The translations under genes were made by a program, and so were the position numbers. Of a stretch of DNA of 37,184 bases, positions 6,387-14,763 are shown piece by piece. Source of the stretch: a virus; IMG/VR virus record IMGVR_UViG_3300044646_001918, positions 1 through 37,184 of that record. One strand, written 5' to 3'. Each line of letters starts with the position of its first letter. Position 1 is the first letter of the stretch. The notes beneath the pieces were generated by a model. It worked only from the letters and a program-made list of their open reading frames with translations. It had not been told where the DNA came from and ran no database searches.

Positions 6387-7409
6387 ATGGCGACAGATAA
6401 CGCGGCTCCGGCCGCAGAGGTGGAAGATTTCGACGTTATGTCGATCAGCGAAGCGCTAGTCGGACTGGATCAACCAGCACCGGAAGCGGCTGATCTTAAG
6501 ACCGACGCCGAAGAAGAAAAGCTCTCTGACAATGACGAGTCGGACGAATCCGAGGCTGAAAAGCCCGCGGAGGAGTCCGAAGATGAAGATGCCAAGGAGT
6601 CCGAGGACGAAGAGTCCGAAGACGACGACGCCCCGGTTCCGCAGGAGAAAGTCCAAAAGCGGATCGACAAGCTGACGGCCCAGAAAAAAGAAGCCCTCGA
6701 AAAGGCTCAGACGCTGGAGACCGAATACAGCGCGGCCAAGACCAAGCTCGCCGAACTAGAGGCGCAGGTCAACGAAGCCAGCCGCCCCGTCCTTCAGCCC
6801 TCCGCGGACAACCCGCTGGCTGATGTCGATACGCAGGAAGCGCTCGAGGCCAAGGTCAAAAGCGCGCAGGAAGTCCGCCGCTGGGCACTAAAGAACAGCG
6901 ACGGCGCCACGGTAAAACGTCCAGACGGCAGCGAGGTCTATGTGGACAGCGATGCCGTCAAAGAATATCTGCTCAAAGCAGACGACGTTCTGACCCTGCA
7001 CGCCCCCGCGCGCCAGCAATGGCTCGCCCAACGCCAGCCGGCCGTCGAAGCAGCCAAGAACCTGTTCCCCGACATCTTCACCAAAGGCACCGCGCTCAAC
7101 ACGGCCTACCAAGCCACCGTGAAGCAAGCGCCCGAGCTGCTCAAGCTGCCCCAAGTCGAATACTGGGTCGGCCTAGCCCTCTACGGCGAGCAGCAGCTCA
7201 TGCAAAAGCAAGAGGCCCAAAAAGCCAAAGCCAGCGCCGCCAAGAAAGTCTCGTCAGCAAAATCAGAAGCCAAACTTCCCACACCTGCATCCCCGGTTAG
7301 CGCAGCCAAATCTGCCACCAAGACAAGCAGCAAAGACGCTGCAAAACGACTCTACGAACGAGGCGACCGCCAATCGCTGGAAGCCTTCGCCGAGAGTCTT
7401 CTTAGCTAA
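6387..7409 (+). CDS. Scaffolding-protein-like, acidic coiled-coil protein
   Basis: A 340-residue protein. Residues about 40-90 are an extremely acidic Glu/Asp/Ser stretch, residues about 91-130 form a coiled coil (KVQKRIDKLTAQKKEALEKA), and the C-terminus is Lys/Ala/Ser-rich and basic. This composition and the position directly before the major capsid gene are typical of phage scaffolding proteins, which chaperone capsid assembly and leave or are degraded before packaging. No protease motif is visible. A GAGAGG site precedes the ATG. Confidence 0.75.
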   Translation: MATDNAAPAAEVEDFDVMSISEALVGLDQPAPEAADLKTDAEEEKLSDNDESDESEAEKPAEESEDEDAKESEDEESEDDDAPVPQEKVQKRIDKLTAQKKEALEKAQTLETEYSAAKTKLAELEAQVNEASRPVLQPSADNPLADVDTQEALEAKVKSAQEVRRWALKNSDGATVKRPDGSEVYVDSDAVKEYLLKADDVLTLHAPARQQWLAQRQPAVEAAKNLFPDIFTKGTALNTAYQATVKQAPELLKLPQVEYWVGLALYGEQQLMQKQEAQKAKASAAKKVSSAKSEAKLPTPASPVSAAKSATKTSSKDAAKRLYERGDRQSLEAFAESLLS

Positions 7410-7435
7410 CCCAAAAACAGAAAGAACCAACCATC

Positions 7436-8452
7436 ATGGCTACTGGATCAATTTTCCCAGTGACAGGTCAACGTGAAGACCTGAGCGACGTTATCACTAT
7501 CGTCGATGCAAAAAACACGCCCTTCGTTTCGGCCGCCCGCAAAGGCTCCGACATCACCAACGCTGCCGTTTACAGCTTCCAAGCTGACAAATACAACGAC
7601 CCGTCCTTCGACGGCGTCTTGAGCAACTCGGACGTTTCCACGTTCGACGATCCGGCCAAAAACCGCGCCCTCCTGAGCGCCCGCGGGCAGATGTTCCGCC
7701 GTGCCGTTAAGGTGGACACGTTCGTCCAAGAGGCCAGCGACATTGCCGGCATCGGTCGCAAGAAGCAGCTCGCCGTTGGCGTTTCCAAGGCTCTCTTGGA
7801 GACCAAGCGCGACATGGAGTCCGCCTTCTGCTCCGACCGCGAGTCCCAAGAGCAGAGCGGCGCCAACCCGTATCGCACCCGCGGCCTGTTCCGCTGGATC
7901 GACGTTTCGGCGCAGAGCGACCTCCCGGTTCCTGCGGCCTACCGCACTCCGACCGCCAGCGTTGACACCAACGCCGCTCCGACCGAGTCCCAAGTGCAGA
8001 CGCTCCTCCAGAGCATCTACAGCCAGACCGGCCAGATCGACGACATGGTGCTCCTCTGCGGACCTTCGCTCAAGCGCACCTTCACCGAATACACCCGCTT
8101 CAGCACCGGCGCGACCTCGAACGCCCTCAGCATCCGCACGTTCAACACGTCGGCCGAGGCCAAGAAGATCGTCAGCGCGGTGAACGTGTTTGAAGGCGAC
8201 TTCGGCACGCTCCGTCTGTTGCCCTCGCTGTATCTGCGTCAGAACAACTCCAGCGACACGGCGAAAAACTCGTCCGGTCTGGTGCTCAACATGGACCAGT
8301 GCGAAGTCCGCTTCGCCAAGCGTCCGGCCATGCGCGAACTCCCTGACCTCGGCGGCGGCCCCCGCGCGCTGATCGATGCTATCGCTTCGGTCACCTGCTT
8401 GGCCCCGCAGTCCCAGGGCAAGTTCACCGCCAACGTGGCGCTCGCAGCCTAA
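7436..8452 (+). CDS. Major capsid protein, SU10/DUF5309-like
   Basis: A 338-residue protein starting MATGSIFPVTGQREDLSDVI, with VDAKNTPFVSAARKG near the N-terminus and long helices with a GIGRKKQLAVGVSKALLETKR pattern in the middle. This fits the SU10-like (DUF5309) branch of HK97-fold major capsid proteins, in which the mature shell protein has no long cleaved prosequence. The C-terminal part (RFAKRPAMRELPDLGGGPR) resembles the same family. Its place between the scaffold and the decoration candidate supports the call. Confidence 0.82.
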   Translation: MATGSIFPVTGQREDLSDVITIVDAKNTPFVSAARKGSDITNAAVYSFQADKYNDPSFDGVLSNSDVSTFDDPAKNRALLSARGQMFRRAVKVDTFVQEASDIAGIGRKKQLAVGVSKALLETKRDMESAFCSDRESQEQSGANPYRTRGLFRWIDVSAQSDLPVPAAYRTPTASVDTNAAPTESQVQTLLQSIYSQTGQIDDMVLLCGPSLKRTFTEYTRFSTGATSNALSIRTFNTSAEAKKIVSAVNVFEGDFGTLRLLPSLYLRQNNSSDTAKNSSGLVLNMDQCEVRFAKRPAMRELPDLGGGPRALIDAIASVTCLAPQSQGKFTANVALAA

Positions 8453-8477
8453 TCATTAACCAAGGAAATAACTTAAA

Positions 8478-8939
8478 ATGAAAGTCTACGAACTGCCCTA
8501 CGAAAGCAAAGCCGCCTTCGGCTACACGCACAAGGTCATCCTCGACCACAACGACCTCACCGACACCGATGACGCCCAGACGATCAATTTGATCCCTGTC
8601 GTTGCCGGAACGGTTGTCAAAGCCGCAGCGACAAACCTGACCGCTGTGTTCGACAGCTCGGACGCTGCGACCATCACCACCACGGTGAAGATTGGTCACA
8701 ACGACACGACCGCTGACGACGATGCGTTCATCACGTCTCAGGAGTTGAACCCTAGCGGCACGGAAGTGTTCTACAAGGTCAACCCATCTGCGACCCCGTT
8801 CGTGTTTGTGGACGGCACGGCAGCCTCGCCCAAGTATATCCAAGCGGCCTTCGCTTGCACTGCTAGCGACAGCCTTGCGGATCACAACACCGGCGAGCTG
8901 GAGATCTTCCTCGACATCGCCAACGTCAACGCGCTCTAA
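8478..8939 (+). CDS. Probable capsid-associated (decoration) protein
   Basis: A 153-residue, Thr/Ala/Asp-rich, predicted beta protein (MKVYELPYESKAAFGYTHKV at the start). Proteins of this size directly after DUF5309-type capsid genes are commonly virion proteins that decorate the shell or line the head. No signal or membrane segment. A CAAGGAAAT sequence about 12 bases before the ATG gives a reasonable ribosome site. The exact role is inferred from context. Confidence 0.6.
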   Translation: MKVYELPYESKAAFGYTHKVILDHNDLTDTDDAQTINLIPVVAGTVVKAAATNLTAVFDSSDAATITTTVKIGHNDTTADDDAFITSQELNPSGTEVFYKVNPSATPFVFVDGTAASPKYIQAAFACTASDSLADHNTGELEIFLDIANVNAL

Positions 8940-8961
8940 GTCAGACCAAGTCTTGAATCAC

Positions 8962-8990
8962 CTGCGGCGTCTCCGGGCGCCGCAGCTTTC
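8962..8990 (+). terminator. Strong hairpin after the capsid genes
   Basis: CTGCGGCG (8962-8969) pairs perfectly with CGCCGCAG (8978-8985), with an 8-base loop, followed by CTTTC rather than a long U-run. This suggests a leaky terminator or processing stem that would favour high expression of capsid genes over downstream ones. Confidence 0.6.
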
Positions 8991-8993
8991 AGG

Positions 8994-9329
8994 ATGGCCG
9001 ACTCACTCTGGACCGGCATCGCCAACGACCTGGGCGATGAGATGGCCCACCTCGTCAAAGAGGAACTTCTCACAGGTTGGAACGCCAAAGCCGTCATGGC
9101 TGGCCTTGAGCAGCAGCGCATCGCGCAGGCCAACGAGCGCCTCGAGCAATGCGCCGTCGAAGGCATCGGCCAGCACACCATGAGCATCGACGCCGATGTC
9201 TACTGGGCTTGGGAAAAAACCGAACCCGGGTGCTGGGCCGACAAGGGTTGGCGCGATGACTTCAAAAAGCGCCACCCCGAGACCGCCGTCCACTACACCC
9301 CGCGCCGCACCACGGTGCTTGTCCCTTAA
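8994..9329 (+). CDS. Phage hypothetical protein between capsid and portal genes, 111 aa
   Basis: A 111-residue protein, N-terminal half helical (MADSLWTGIANDLGDEMAHL), C-terminal half with W-rich YWAWEKTEPGCWADKGW and a basic end. I do not recognise a named family. Its stop directly abuts the portal ATG (TAAATG), so the two genes are co-translated; a head-assembly role is plausible from position only. Confidence 0.6.
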   Translation: MADSLWTGIANDLGDEMAHLVKEELLTGWNAKAVMAGLEQQRIAQANERLEQCAVEGIGQHTMSIDADVYWAWEKTEPGCWADKGWRDDFKKRHPETAVHYTPRRTTVLVP

Positions 9330-11438
9330 ATGATCAAAGCACCCGACCGCGACAAAATCTCCGAGATCCTCTCGGACATCGATGAGGCCGACGCCGACGG
9401 CAGCGGCTACGTCCAGCGCAAGCTCCGCAACTGGAACACCCGCTTCTGCATCTGGGCCGGCCAGACCGACGACGGCCGCAAACACCAAGAGGCTCTCGGC
9501 AAGCGCCCGTTTCCTTGGGACAAGTCCCTGGATTCCCGCGTGCGCATGGCCGACACCATCGTCCGCGACCACGTTGCCATGCTGACCAACGCCTTCTTCA
9601 AGGCGCGCGTCCAGGTCCAGCCCGTCGAGTCCATGGACATCGACAAGCGCAGCGCCGCGGAGTCCGTCCTCAAGTGGCTCCTCTTCCAGCACGTCCTTGA
9701 TGATCTCCGCAGGGAAGTGCAGCTCGCCGCCAACTTCCGCGAGACCTACGGCCTGGCCGTCATGGCCGTCGATTGGATCAAGACCACCCGCACCGAGATC
9801 AAGAGCTTCTCCATGGAAGACGCCATGATGATGCTGCAGGAGTCCCAAGACCCCAACCTGCAGGCCCTCCTCGAGGTCGTCCTTGACCCGGAGCAGGAAG
9901 AACTCGCCGCCCAACTCATGGGCGAAGTCATCCCGGAACTCGGCACCACCGCCAAAGTCCGCCAGTTCCGCGAACGCGGCTTCGTCGAATGGGAGCAGCC
10001 CTACGTTTTTGAAAGCCGGCCCCAGTGGACCGCGCTTGAGCCTTGGGAAGACATCATCTTCCCCGCCCAGACCTACTCATTACAGCGTGCCGCGTTCGTT
10101 GCCCGACGCGAGCTAATGACCGAACCGGAGTTGCGCGAGCGTGCCGCTGTCGAGGGTTGGGACGACAAATGGGTCGAGCAAGTCGTGGAAAAGAAAGGCG
10201 ACATCCGCCGCATCTCGCTGAACCTCCACCGCAGCGACCAGTTCCTTTACGACCACCAGCGCGACATGATCGAGATCTGGCACGTCTACCGCAAGGAACA
10301 CGACGACCGCACCAAAGCGATGCGCGTCACCCGCACCGTCCTCAGCTACCACGTCCCGGATCGCACCGCCGTCCACGACATCCTGCCCTACGCCCACGCG
10401 CTCTATCCCTTCGTCGAGCTGCCCCGCGAGCGCGCCTCGCGCCCTATCCTTGAGTCCCGCGGCGTGCCGGAGATCGTCCAGACCGCCCAGGAAGAAGTCA
10501 AAATCCAACGCGACATGCGAGGCGACCGCGCCAGCATCGTCACGTTGCCCCCGCTCAAAACGCCCGCCGCGCGCGGCAAGATGGACCTCATCATGGGGCC
10601 GGGCGTGCAGATCCCCGAGCGCCGCCCCGGCGAGATCTCCTGGATGAACCCGCCGCAGCCCGACGCCGGCAGCATCGAAGTCGAAATGTCCATCCGCAAC
10701 GACGTGGACAACTACTTCGGCCGCATCAGCGAAGCCGTCCCGCCGCAGCGCTACATGCTCCACACCCAAGAGCTGGTCGATAGCTGGCTTCTTGATATGA
10801 AGCTCTGCCTCGTGCAGACGCTCTCGCTCTGTCAACAATACATGACCGAGGAGGAAGTCGCCCGCGTCACCGGCAACCCCAACCTCCCGCTCACCGCCAG
10901 CCCCGCCGACATCCGCGGCCGCTTCGACGTGACCTGCGAGTTCGACGCCCGGTTGCTCGACTCCGAAGCCCTGGGCGCCAAATTAGACTACCTCGCCAAA
11001 GTCTTGGTTCCATTGGACAGCTTCGGCGTTATCGATCGAGTCGGCTTGGTCCAATATATGATGCAGGCAGTAGACCCAAATCTCGCCGGCATCCTCATCA
11101 AAGACATCGGCGCCGCTACCCAGGCCGAGCAGGAGGACGAGCAAGGAGCCTTCGCCAAAATCGCCGCAGGCACCGAGCCACCGCTCAAAGAAGGCGGACA
11201 AAACGCGCAGGTAAGACTGCAAACCCTGCAACAAATCATCCAGTCCAACCCCGCCGTCCAGCAGCGGTATCAGCAAGACGAAATCTTCCGCTCAATGATC
11301 GACGCGAGGGCACAAGCCTTCCAATTCCAACTGCAACAGCAGCAAAACGCCGTAATCGGCCGCACCGGCGCCCAGCCCGCGCTGCAAAAGATGGCGCAAG
11401 ACCAGCAGCTCGGCATGACCGCCGCACCCGCCGCCTAA
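9330..11438 (+). CDS. Portal protein
   Basis: A 702-residue protein of the size of podovirus-type portals. The N-terminus (residues about 1-90) has the pattern WNTRFCIWAGQTDDGRK then PFPWDKSLDSRVRMADTIV, which fits phage portal proteins. The C-terminal 90 residues are Gln-rich and helical (FQFQLQQQQNAVIG), consistent with a barrel or crown that extends into the head. Known portals form a dodecameric ring at one vertex, the channel for DNA and docking site for terminase and tail. Location beside the capsid genes supports the call. Confidence 0.82.
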   Translation: MIKAPDRDKISEILSDIDEADADGSGYVQRKLRNWNTRFCIWAGQTDDGRKHQEALGKRPFPWDKSLDSRVRMADTIVRDHVAMLTNAFFKARVQVQPVESMDIDKRSAAESVLKWLLFQHVLDDLRREVQLAANFRETYGLAVMAVDWIKTTRTEIKSFSMEDAMMMLQESQDPNLQALLEVVLDPEQEELAAQLMGEVIPELGTTAKVRQFRERGFVEWEQPYVFESRPQWTALEPWEDIIFPAQTYSLQRAAFVARRELMTEPELRERAAVEGWDDKWVEQVVEKKGDIRRISLNLHRSDQFLYDHQRDMIEIWHVYRKEHDDRTKAMRVTRTVLSYHVPDRTAVHDILPYAHALYPFVELPRERASRPILESRGVPEIVQTAQEEVKIQRDMRGDRASIVTLPPLKTPAARGKMDLIMGPGVQIPERRPGEISWMNPPQPDAGSIEVEMSIRNDVDNYFGRISEAVPPQRYMLHTQELVDSWLLDMKLCLVQTLSLCQQYMTEEEVARVTGNPNLPLTASPADIRGRFDVTCEFDARLLDSEALGAKLDYLAKVLVPLDSFGVIDRVGLVQYMMQAVDPNLAGILIKDIGAATQAEQEDEQGAFAKIAAGTEPPLKEGGQNAQVRLQTLQQIIQSNPAVQQRYQQDEIFRSMIDARAQAFQFQLQQQQNAVIGRTGAQPALQKMAQDQQLGMTAAPAA

Positions 11439-11441
11439 CCC

Positions 11442-11651
11442 ATGCACCCCAACGTCTCAGTCAGAAACATCGCCGGTCTAAATATTCCGCAGCATAACGC
11501 CGTCGAGCTGAATTACGTCTCAACGACAAACAATCTCTCAACGGTGGTCTACAAGGAGGGCGCTCAAACCGTTGCCACGCTCACCTTCACCTATGTCGGC
11601 GGCACGCCGTCCAGCGATGACGCAAAGATCGCCACAGTGACCCGCAGCTAA
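11442..11651 (+). CDS. Small beta-rich phage protein, 69 aa
   Basis: A 69-residue protein (MHPNVSVRNIAGLNIPQHNA at the start; then two Val/Thr-rich strands with TVATLTFTYVGG). It resembles short accessory proteins found before tail-fibre genes in phages. It begins four bases after the portal stop and its TAA overlaps the next ATG. Confidence 0.55.
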   Translation: MHPNVSVRNIAGLNIPQHNAVELNYVSTTNNLSTVVYKEGAQTVATLTFTYVGGTPSSDDAKIATVTRS

Positions 11652-12901
11652 TGGCCATCAAGTTCAATCCGCTGACTGGCAACTTCGACTTCACCGGCTC
11701 CGGTGGAGGCGGCGGATCGTCGTATATCGACGGCGAGGTGCAAAACTTCAGCGCATTGCCCACCGCCAACCCGCCAGCCGTAGACAGCGCCTACCTCGTC
11801 CGCGAACCCGAAGGCACTTGGCTCATCAGCCGCAAGCCCGCGGGCATCTACATTCGTGTTGCCACCACCGGAACACGCGCAACTGACTGGACCTACGCGG
11901 GGATTCTGCCGGATGTCTTCAACGACGCCAACTTCCTCCTCTACGACAACGCGGACAGCTCCAAAAATCTAGCCTTCCAACTCAGCGGCATCAGCGCCAG
12001 CACGACCCGGACCTTAACCGCCCCCGATGCCTCCGGTAAAATCGCCCTGCAAAGCGAAGCCTACGACTTCTACTACGCAACAGCACCGTCTGGAGCCACA
12101 GGCGGTTCTGGCTCCGTATGGGTCTGGAACATTCCGTCATGGTCTACGATGCAAGTCATCACAATGATCGGCGCGGGTGGCGGCGGCGGCAGTGGTCGCG
12201 TAGGTGCTTCCGGCGCGGTTTGCGGCGGTGGCGGTGCTGGCGGTGGCGGCGCGTATGGCACGTTCATAACGCGCATTACAGGTGGAGATCAAATTGAGGT
12301 GCTCGTCGGCGCAGGCGGTGCAGGCGGTGCGGCGGTGGGCACGGCCACAAGCAACGGATTAAGCGGAACGACAGGAGGCGACACCTCTGTCAAATGGGTT
12401 ACGCCAAACATCACACTGCGGACAGGCTCCGGTTTTGGGGCAGGAGGCGCTGGCGGTGGCGGCGGCAACAATGCACTTGGAACCGCTGGGACTGCTGGAA
12501 CGGGAACCACAGGAAGCATACTTGGCGCTGGCGGCAACGGAGGCGCTGGCAACGCGGGCAGCTTGGTCGGCAACGCTGGTGGCGGCGGAAACAACAACTC
12601 AACGCAAGGCGGACGCGCGGGCGGCTCCATCGACGCAACACCAACGGCATATAATGGCGGAACGCTGGCGGGCGGTTCCTTTACAGACGTTCGTGAATCT
12701 TTTCTTTTGCCCAGCCTCTCGCCGAAAATCGGCACAGGCGCAAAGGGTGGCAACGCCTCAACAACCGCCAACGCACAAGCGGGAGACAACGCTGGTGGGC
12801 TTGGCGGCGGTGGCGGCGGTGGTGGTGCGGCGCTTTCTGGATTTTTAAGTGGCGCTGGCGGCAACGGAGGCGACGGCTTTGTCCGCATCAACTGTTACTG
12901 A
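11651..12901 (+). CDS. Glycine-rich fibre/adhesin-like protein
   Basis: A 416-residue protein. The start MAIKFNPLTGNFDFTGSGGG is a common N-terminus of phage fibre-type proteins. From about residue 170 the chain is dominated by Gly runs separated by short loops (GAGGGGGSG, GGGGAGGGGAYG, GAGGAGGAA and others), ending GGNGGDGFVRINCY. Such arrays can fold as a polyglycine-II sandwich, as known for phage receptor-binding adhesins of the S16 gp38 type. The inferred role is binding to the host surface. It lies between portal and connector genes, an unusual place for a fibre. Confidence 0.65.
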   Translation: MAIKFNPLTGNFDFTGSGGGGGSSYIDGEVQNFSALPTANPPAVDSAYLVREPEGTWLISRKPAGIYIRVATTGTRATDWTYAGILPDVFNDANFLLYDNADSSKNLAFQLSGISASTTRTLTAPDASGKIALQSEAYDFYYATAPSGATGGSGSVWVWNIPSWSTMQVITMIGAGGGGGSGRVGASGAVCGGGGAGGGGAYGTFITRITGGDQIEVLVGAGGAGGAAVGTATSNGLSGTTGGDTSVKWVTPNITLRTGSGFGAGGAGGGGGNNALGTAGTAGTGTTGSILGAGGNGGAGNAGSLVGNAGGGGNNNSTQGGRAGGSIDATPTAYNGGTLAGGSFTDVRESFLLPSLSPKIGTGAKGGNASTTANAQAGDNAGGLGGGGGGGGAALSGFLSGAGGNGGDGFVRINCY

Positions 12902-12902
12902 C

Positions 12903-13313
12903 ATGAACTCACTCGCCATCATCCGCGAATCAGACGGCAAGGTTGTGACCTTTGTTCGCCCCGACCAGCCGCAGGGGTGGAAGCCGCCCGCAGGCACCCG
13001 CGCCATTCCCGACACCGAACTTCCGGCCGACTGGGAGCAAGCGGAAGAGGTCAACACCTCCGAGCCGATCACCGCCGAAGAACACCTCCGCAGTGTCGGC
13101 CTCGCAGGCGACCGCCAGCCCACACTTTTGTATCTGCGCCAGTCCCTCACCGCCGCAGGCAAAACCTGCGCCGAGCTGGACGCCGTTGAAGCCTACTTGC
13201 AGCAGATCCTGACAATGTTCGCCGCCAATCCGGCGCCGCGTAACGACTGGCCGAATCCCAGCGTCACTTTTGAATCCGCCGTCCAGTCGGCCATGAACGC
13301 ACTCAACAGCTAA
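12903..13313 (+). CDS. Phage hypothetical protein after the fibre gene, 136 aa
   Basis: A 136-residue protein starting MNSLAIIRESDGKVVTFVRP, with W-rich PQGWKPPAG and a helical C-terminal half (LLYLRQSLTAAGKTCAELDA). The layout resembles small proteins encoded beside tail-fibre genes, some of which are fibre assembly factors. I cannot assign a family. The start at 12903 lies just after the upstream stop; the longer frame from 12849 overlaps that gene. TAATG overlap with the next gene. Confidence 0.55.
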   Translation: MNSLAIIRESDGKVVTFVRPDQPQGWKPPAGTRAIPDTELPADWEQAEEVNTSEPITAEEHLRSVGLAGDRQPTLLYLRQSLTAAGKTCAELDAVEAYLQQILTMFAANPAPRNDWPNPSVTFESAVQSAMNALNS

Positions 13314-13930
13314 TGCGCACCGTCACCTTACAGTCTATCCTCCTCCGCGCATGGCAGCGCGCCGGCAACGACGGCTCGGATATTTCTAACATCCCATCCG
13401 GCGCCAAGACCATGATGGTCGCCGCCGCCAACGAACGCATCGCCGACTGCTGGGAGTGGACGGATTGGCCAGAGCTTATGCGCGTCGAAGAACGCACCGT
13501 CGAAGGCAACGACACGACCGGCTACTTCATCCCCTACGAGCAAACCGGCGAGACCGCCATGGGCGAAGTCTTCGCCGTCCTCCGCGACAACCCTGCGACC
13601 CACGTTGCTCCCCGCCAGATCGGCTACACGCTCCTCGGCGACAACGTGCGCTTCCCGCAAAGCACCGACCTGCCAACCACCGTCTGGGTCAACTACCGCA
13701 TCCGCCCGACCGAATACAGCGCCAGCAACCTCACCGCGACCGTTCCCGCCGTCATCGCAAAAGCAGTCGGTCTGATGCTGAGTGCAGATTTGCTCCAAGA
13801 GGACGGACAGACCGACAAAGCACTCGCCATGGAACAGATGGCCGAGTCCGAGCTGATCTCCCAGCGCGACAAATATTACTTTCAGCAGGGCCAACCCTCC
13901 ATGTGGACGGCCCGCGTCAACCAATACTAA
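13313..13930 (+). CDS. Head-tail connector (tail-tubular-A-like) protein
   Basis: A 205-residue protein with an N-terminal helix (TLQSILLRAWQRAGNDGSD), a central beta region and a C-terminal helical tail (ALAMEQMAESELISQRDKY). This order and length resemble the podovirus head-tail adaptor / tail tubular protein A (T7 gp11-like) group, which docks on the portal. Together with the 711-residue protein at 15320 it would make up the short tail. The call is from pattern and context. Confidence 0.6.
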   Translation: MRTVTLQSILLRAWQRAGNDGSDISNIPSGAKTMMVAAANERIADCWEWTDWPELMRVEERTVEGNDTTGYFIPYEQTGETAMGEVFAVLRDNPATHVAPRQIGYTLLGDNVRFPQSTDLPTTVWVNYRIRPTEYSASNLTATVPAVIAKAVGLMLSADLLQEDGQTDKALAMEQMAESELISQRDKYYFQQGQPSMWTARVNQY

Positions 13931-13942
13931 CCAACCAACACT

Positions 13943-14200
13943 ATGGGATTCCCTAATTCACGCATCACGAACCGCACGTCCGGCGCCGTCAGCATCGCCG
14001 ACACAACCCAAGTCAGCGCCGACTTCGTCTCCATCGACGTGATGACCGACACTAAGTTTGAAGTCCTCACCGGCAACCTGACGGGAGCTGCCAATGCCTC
14101 GTCAGGCTCCGCGCACACGATCAAGGCTGGCACGACCATCGACGGCTTCTTCAGTGCGATCAAGCTGCACAGCGGAACGGTCATCGCTTACCGCAAATAG
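13943..14200 (+). CDS. Small beta-rich virion-type protein, 85 aa
   Basis: An 85-residue Thr/Ser/Ala-rich protein (MGFPNSRITNRTSGAVSIAD start; GTTIDGFFSAIKLHSGTVIAY end). Predicted beta, no membrane segment. It resembles small phage virion proteins, but I cannot name a family. It is the last gene before the lysis-type cassette. Confidence 0.55.
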   Translation: MGFPNSRITNRTSGAVSIADTTQVSADFVSIDVMTDTKFEVLTGNLTGAANASSGSAHTIKAGTTIDGFFSAIKLHSGTVIAYRK

Positions 14201-14214
14201 TGAGGAGCCGGACG

Positions 14215-14430
14215 ATGAGCCTGTCGTATTTTCATCACAACATGAGCACCACCGAGAAAGGTGTCATCGGCACGGCCACGTCCATCGGCTCCTCAGTGTT
14301 CAGCATGCTGCCCCACTTGGAAGCAACCCTCCGTATAGGCGGACTAATTATAGGAATTTTGGTCGGACTGGCCACGCTCATCAGCGTCCTTCACGACATT
14401 CGGAAAAAACAGAAAGAACTAAAGAAATGA
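14215..14430 (+). CDS. Holin-like membrane protein, 71 aa
   Basis: A 71-residue protein with one clear membrane segment (IGGLIIGILVGLATLISVL, about residues 42-60) followed by a very basic tail (HDIRKKQKELKK), and a weakly hydrophobic segment earlier. This is the layout of small phage holins, which open the cytoplasmic membrane at lysis. The ATG at 14215 has a GAGGAG site eight bases upstream; an internal ATG at 14242 could give a shorter product, as in dual-start holins, but that is speculation. Confidence 0.55.
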   Translation: MSLSYFHHNMSTTEKGVIGTATSIGSSVFSMLPHLEATLRIGGLIIGILVGLATLISVLHDIRKKQKELKK

Positions 14431-14600
14431 GAAACTGGAAAACCTCGCTCCTCGGAGCACTCACCATCATCGCAAGTCTTAGCACCGCTGGCCGCGAGTT
14501 CCTCGCCAACGGCAGCATCCCCGACCTCGGCCTCGTTGCCGCGAGTCTACTCGCGGGCTGGGGGCTAATTGTAGCGAAGGATAATTCGGCCCGCCTCTGA
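14427..14600 (+). CDS. Second small membrane protein of the lysis cassette, 57 aa
   Basis: A 57-residue protein: MRNWKTSLLGALTIIASLSTA, a polar loop, then LVAASLLAGWGLIVAKDNSA. The two hydrophobic stretches suggest a membrane hairpin. The ending WGLIVAKDN is common among small phage membrane proteins encoded near lysins. It is coupled to the preceding gene by ATGA. A holin or holin-accessory role is inferred. Confidence 0.6.
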   Translation: MRNWKTSLLGALTIIASLSTAGREFLANGSIPDLGLVAASLLAGWGLIVAKDNSARL

Positions 14601-14604
14601 CTCC

Positions 14605-14763
14605 ATGAGCCACGCCCGCGCCACAAAACTCATTGCAGTTGCGATCCTCGCTGTGAGCTGGGCTGTCGCTGCGGCTGGCTGCGTCACGGTCGGCTATGAC
14701 TTCATTAAGCAGCAGGCCACCGTCAGCTTCGACGCCAAGACCATCAAAAAGCCAACCAAGTGA
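14605..14763 (+). CDS. Small lipoprotein (possible outer spanin), 52 aa
   Basis: A 52-residue protein with an N-terminal hydrophobic signal and a lipobox-like AAGC at residues 23-26, so the mature peptide would be a lipid-anchored chain of about 27 residues ending in a Lys/Pro-rich tail. Size and place in a lysis cassette suit an Rz1-type outer spanin, though the mature part is not notably proline-rich. It could also be an unrelated lipoprotein. Confidence 0.5.
   Translation: MSHARATKLIAVAILAVSWAVAAAGCVTVGYDFIKQQATVSFDAKTIKKPTK

Noticed and set aside
8017-8208. Minus-strand 63-codon frame in the capsid gene
   Set aside because: Antisense shadow without a start signal or known pattern.
9003-9914. 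Long minus-strand open frame (303 codons) under the portal gene
   Set aside because: Shadow of the GC-rich portal and preceding gene; composition is Val/Asp/Gly/Leu-biased as expected from antisense reading, and the sense genes are convincing.
10113-10838. 241-codon minus-strand frame within the portal gene
   Set aside because: Antisense shadow with Asp/Val/Ala-rich composition and no recognisable motif, unlike the dual-coded methyltransferase locus where both frames show organised blocks.
12289-12891. 200-codon minus-strand proline-rich frame
   Set aside because: It is simply the reverse complement of glycine codons in the fibre gene, which read as proline.
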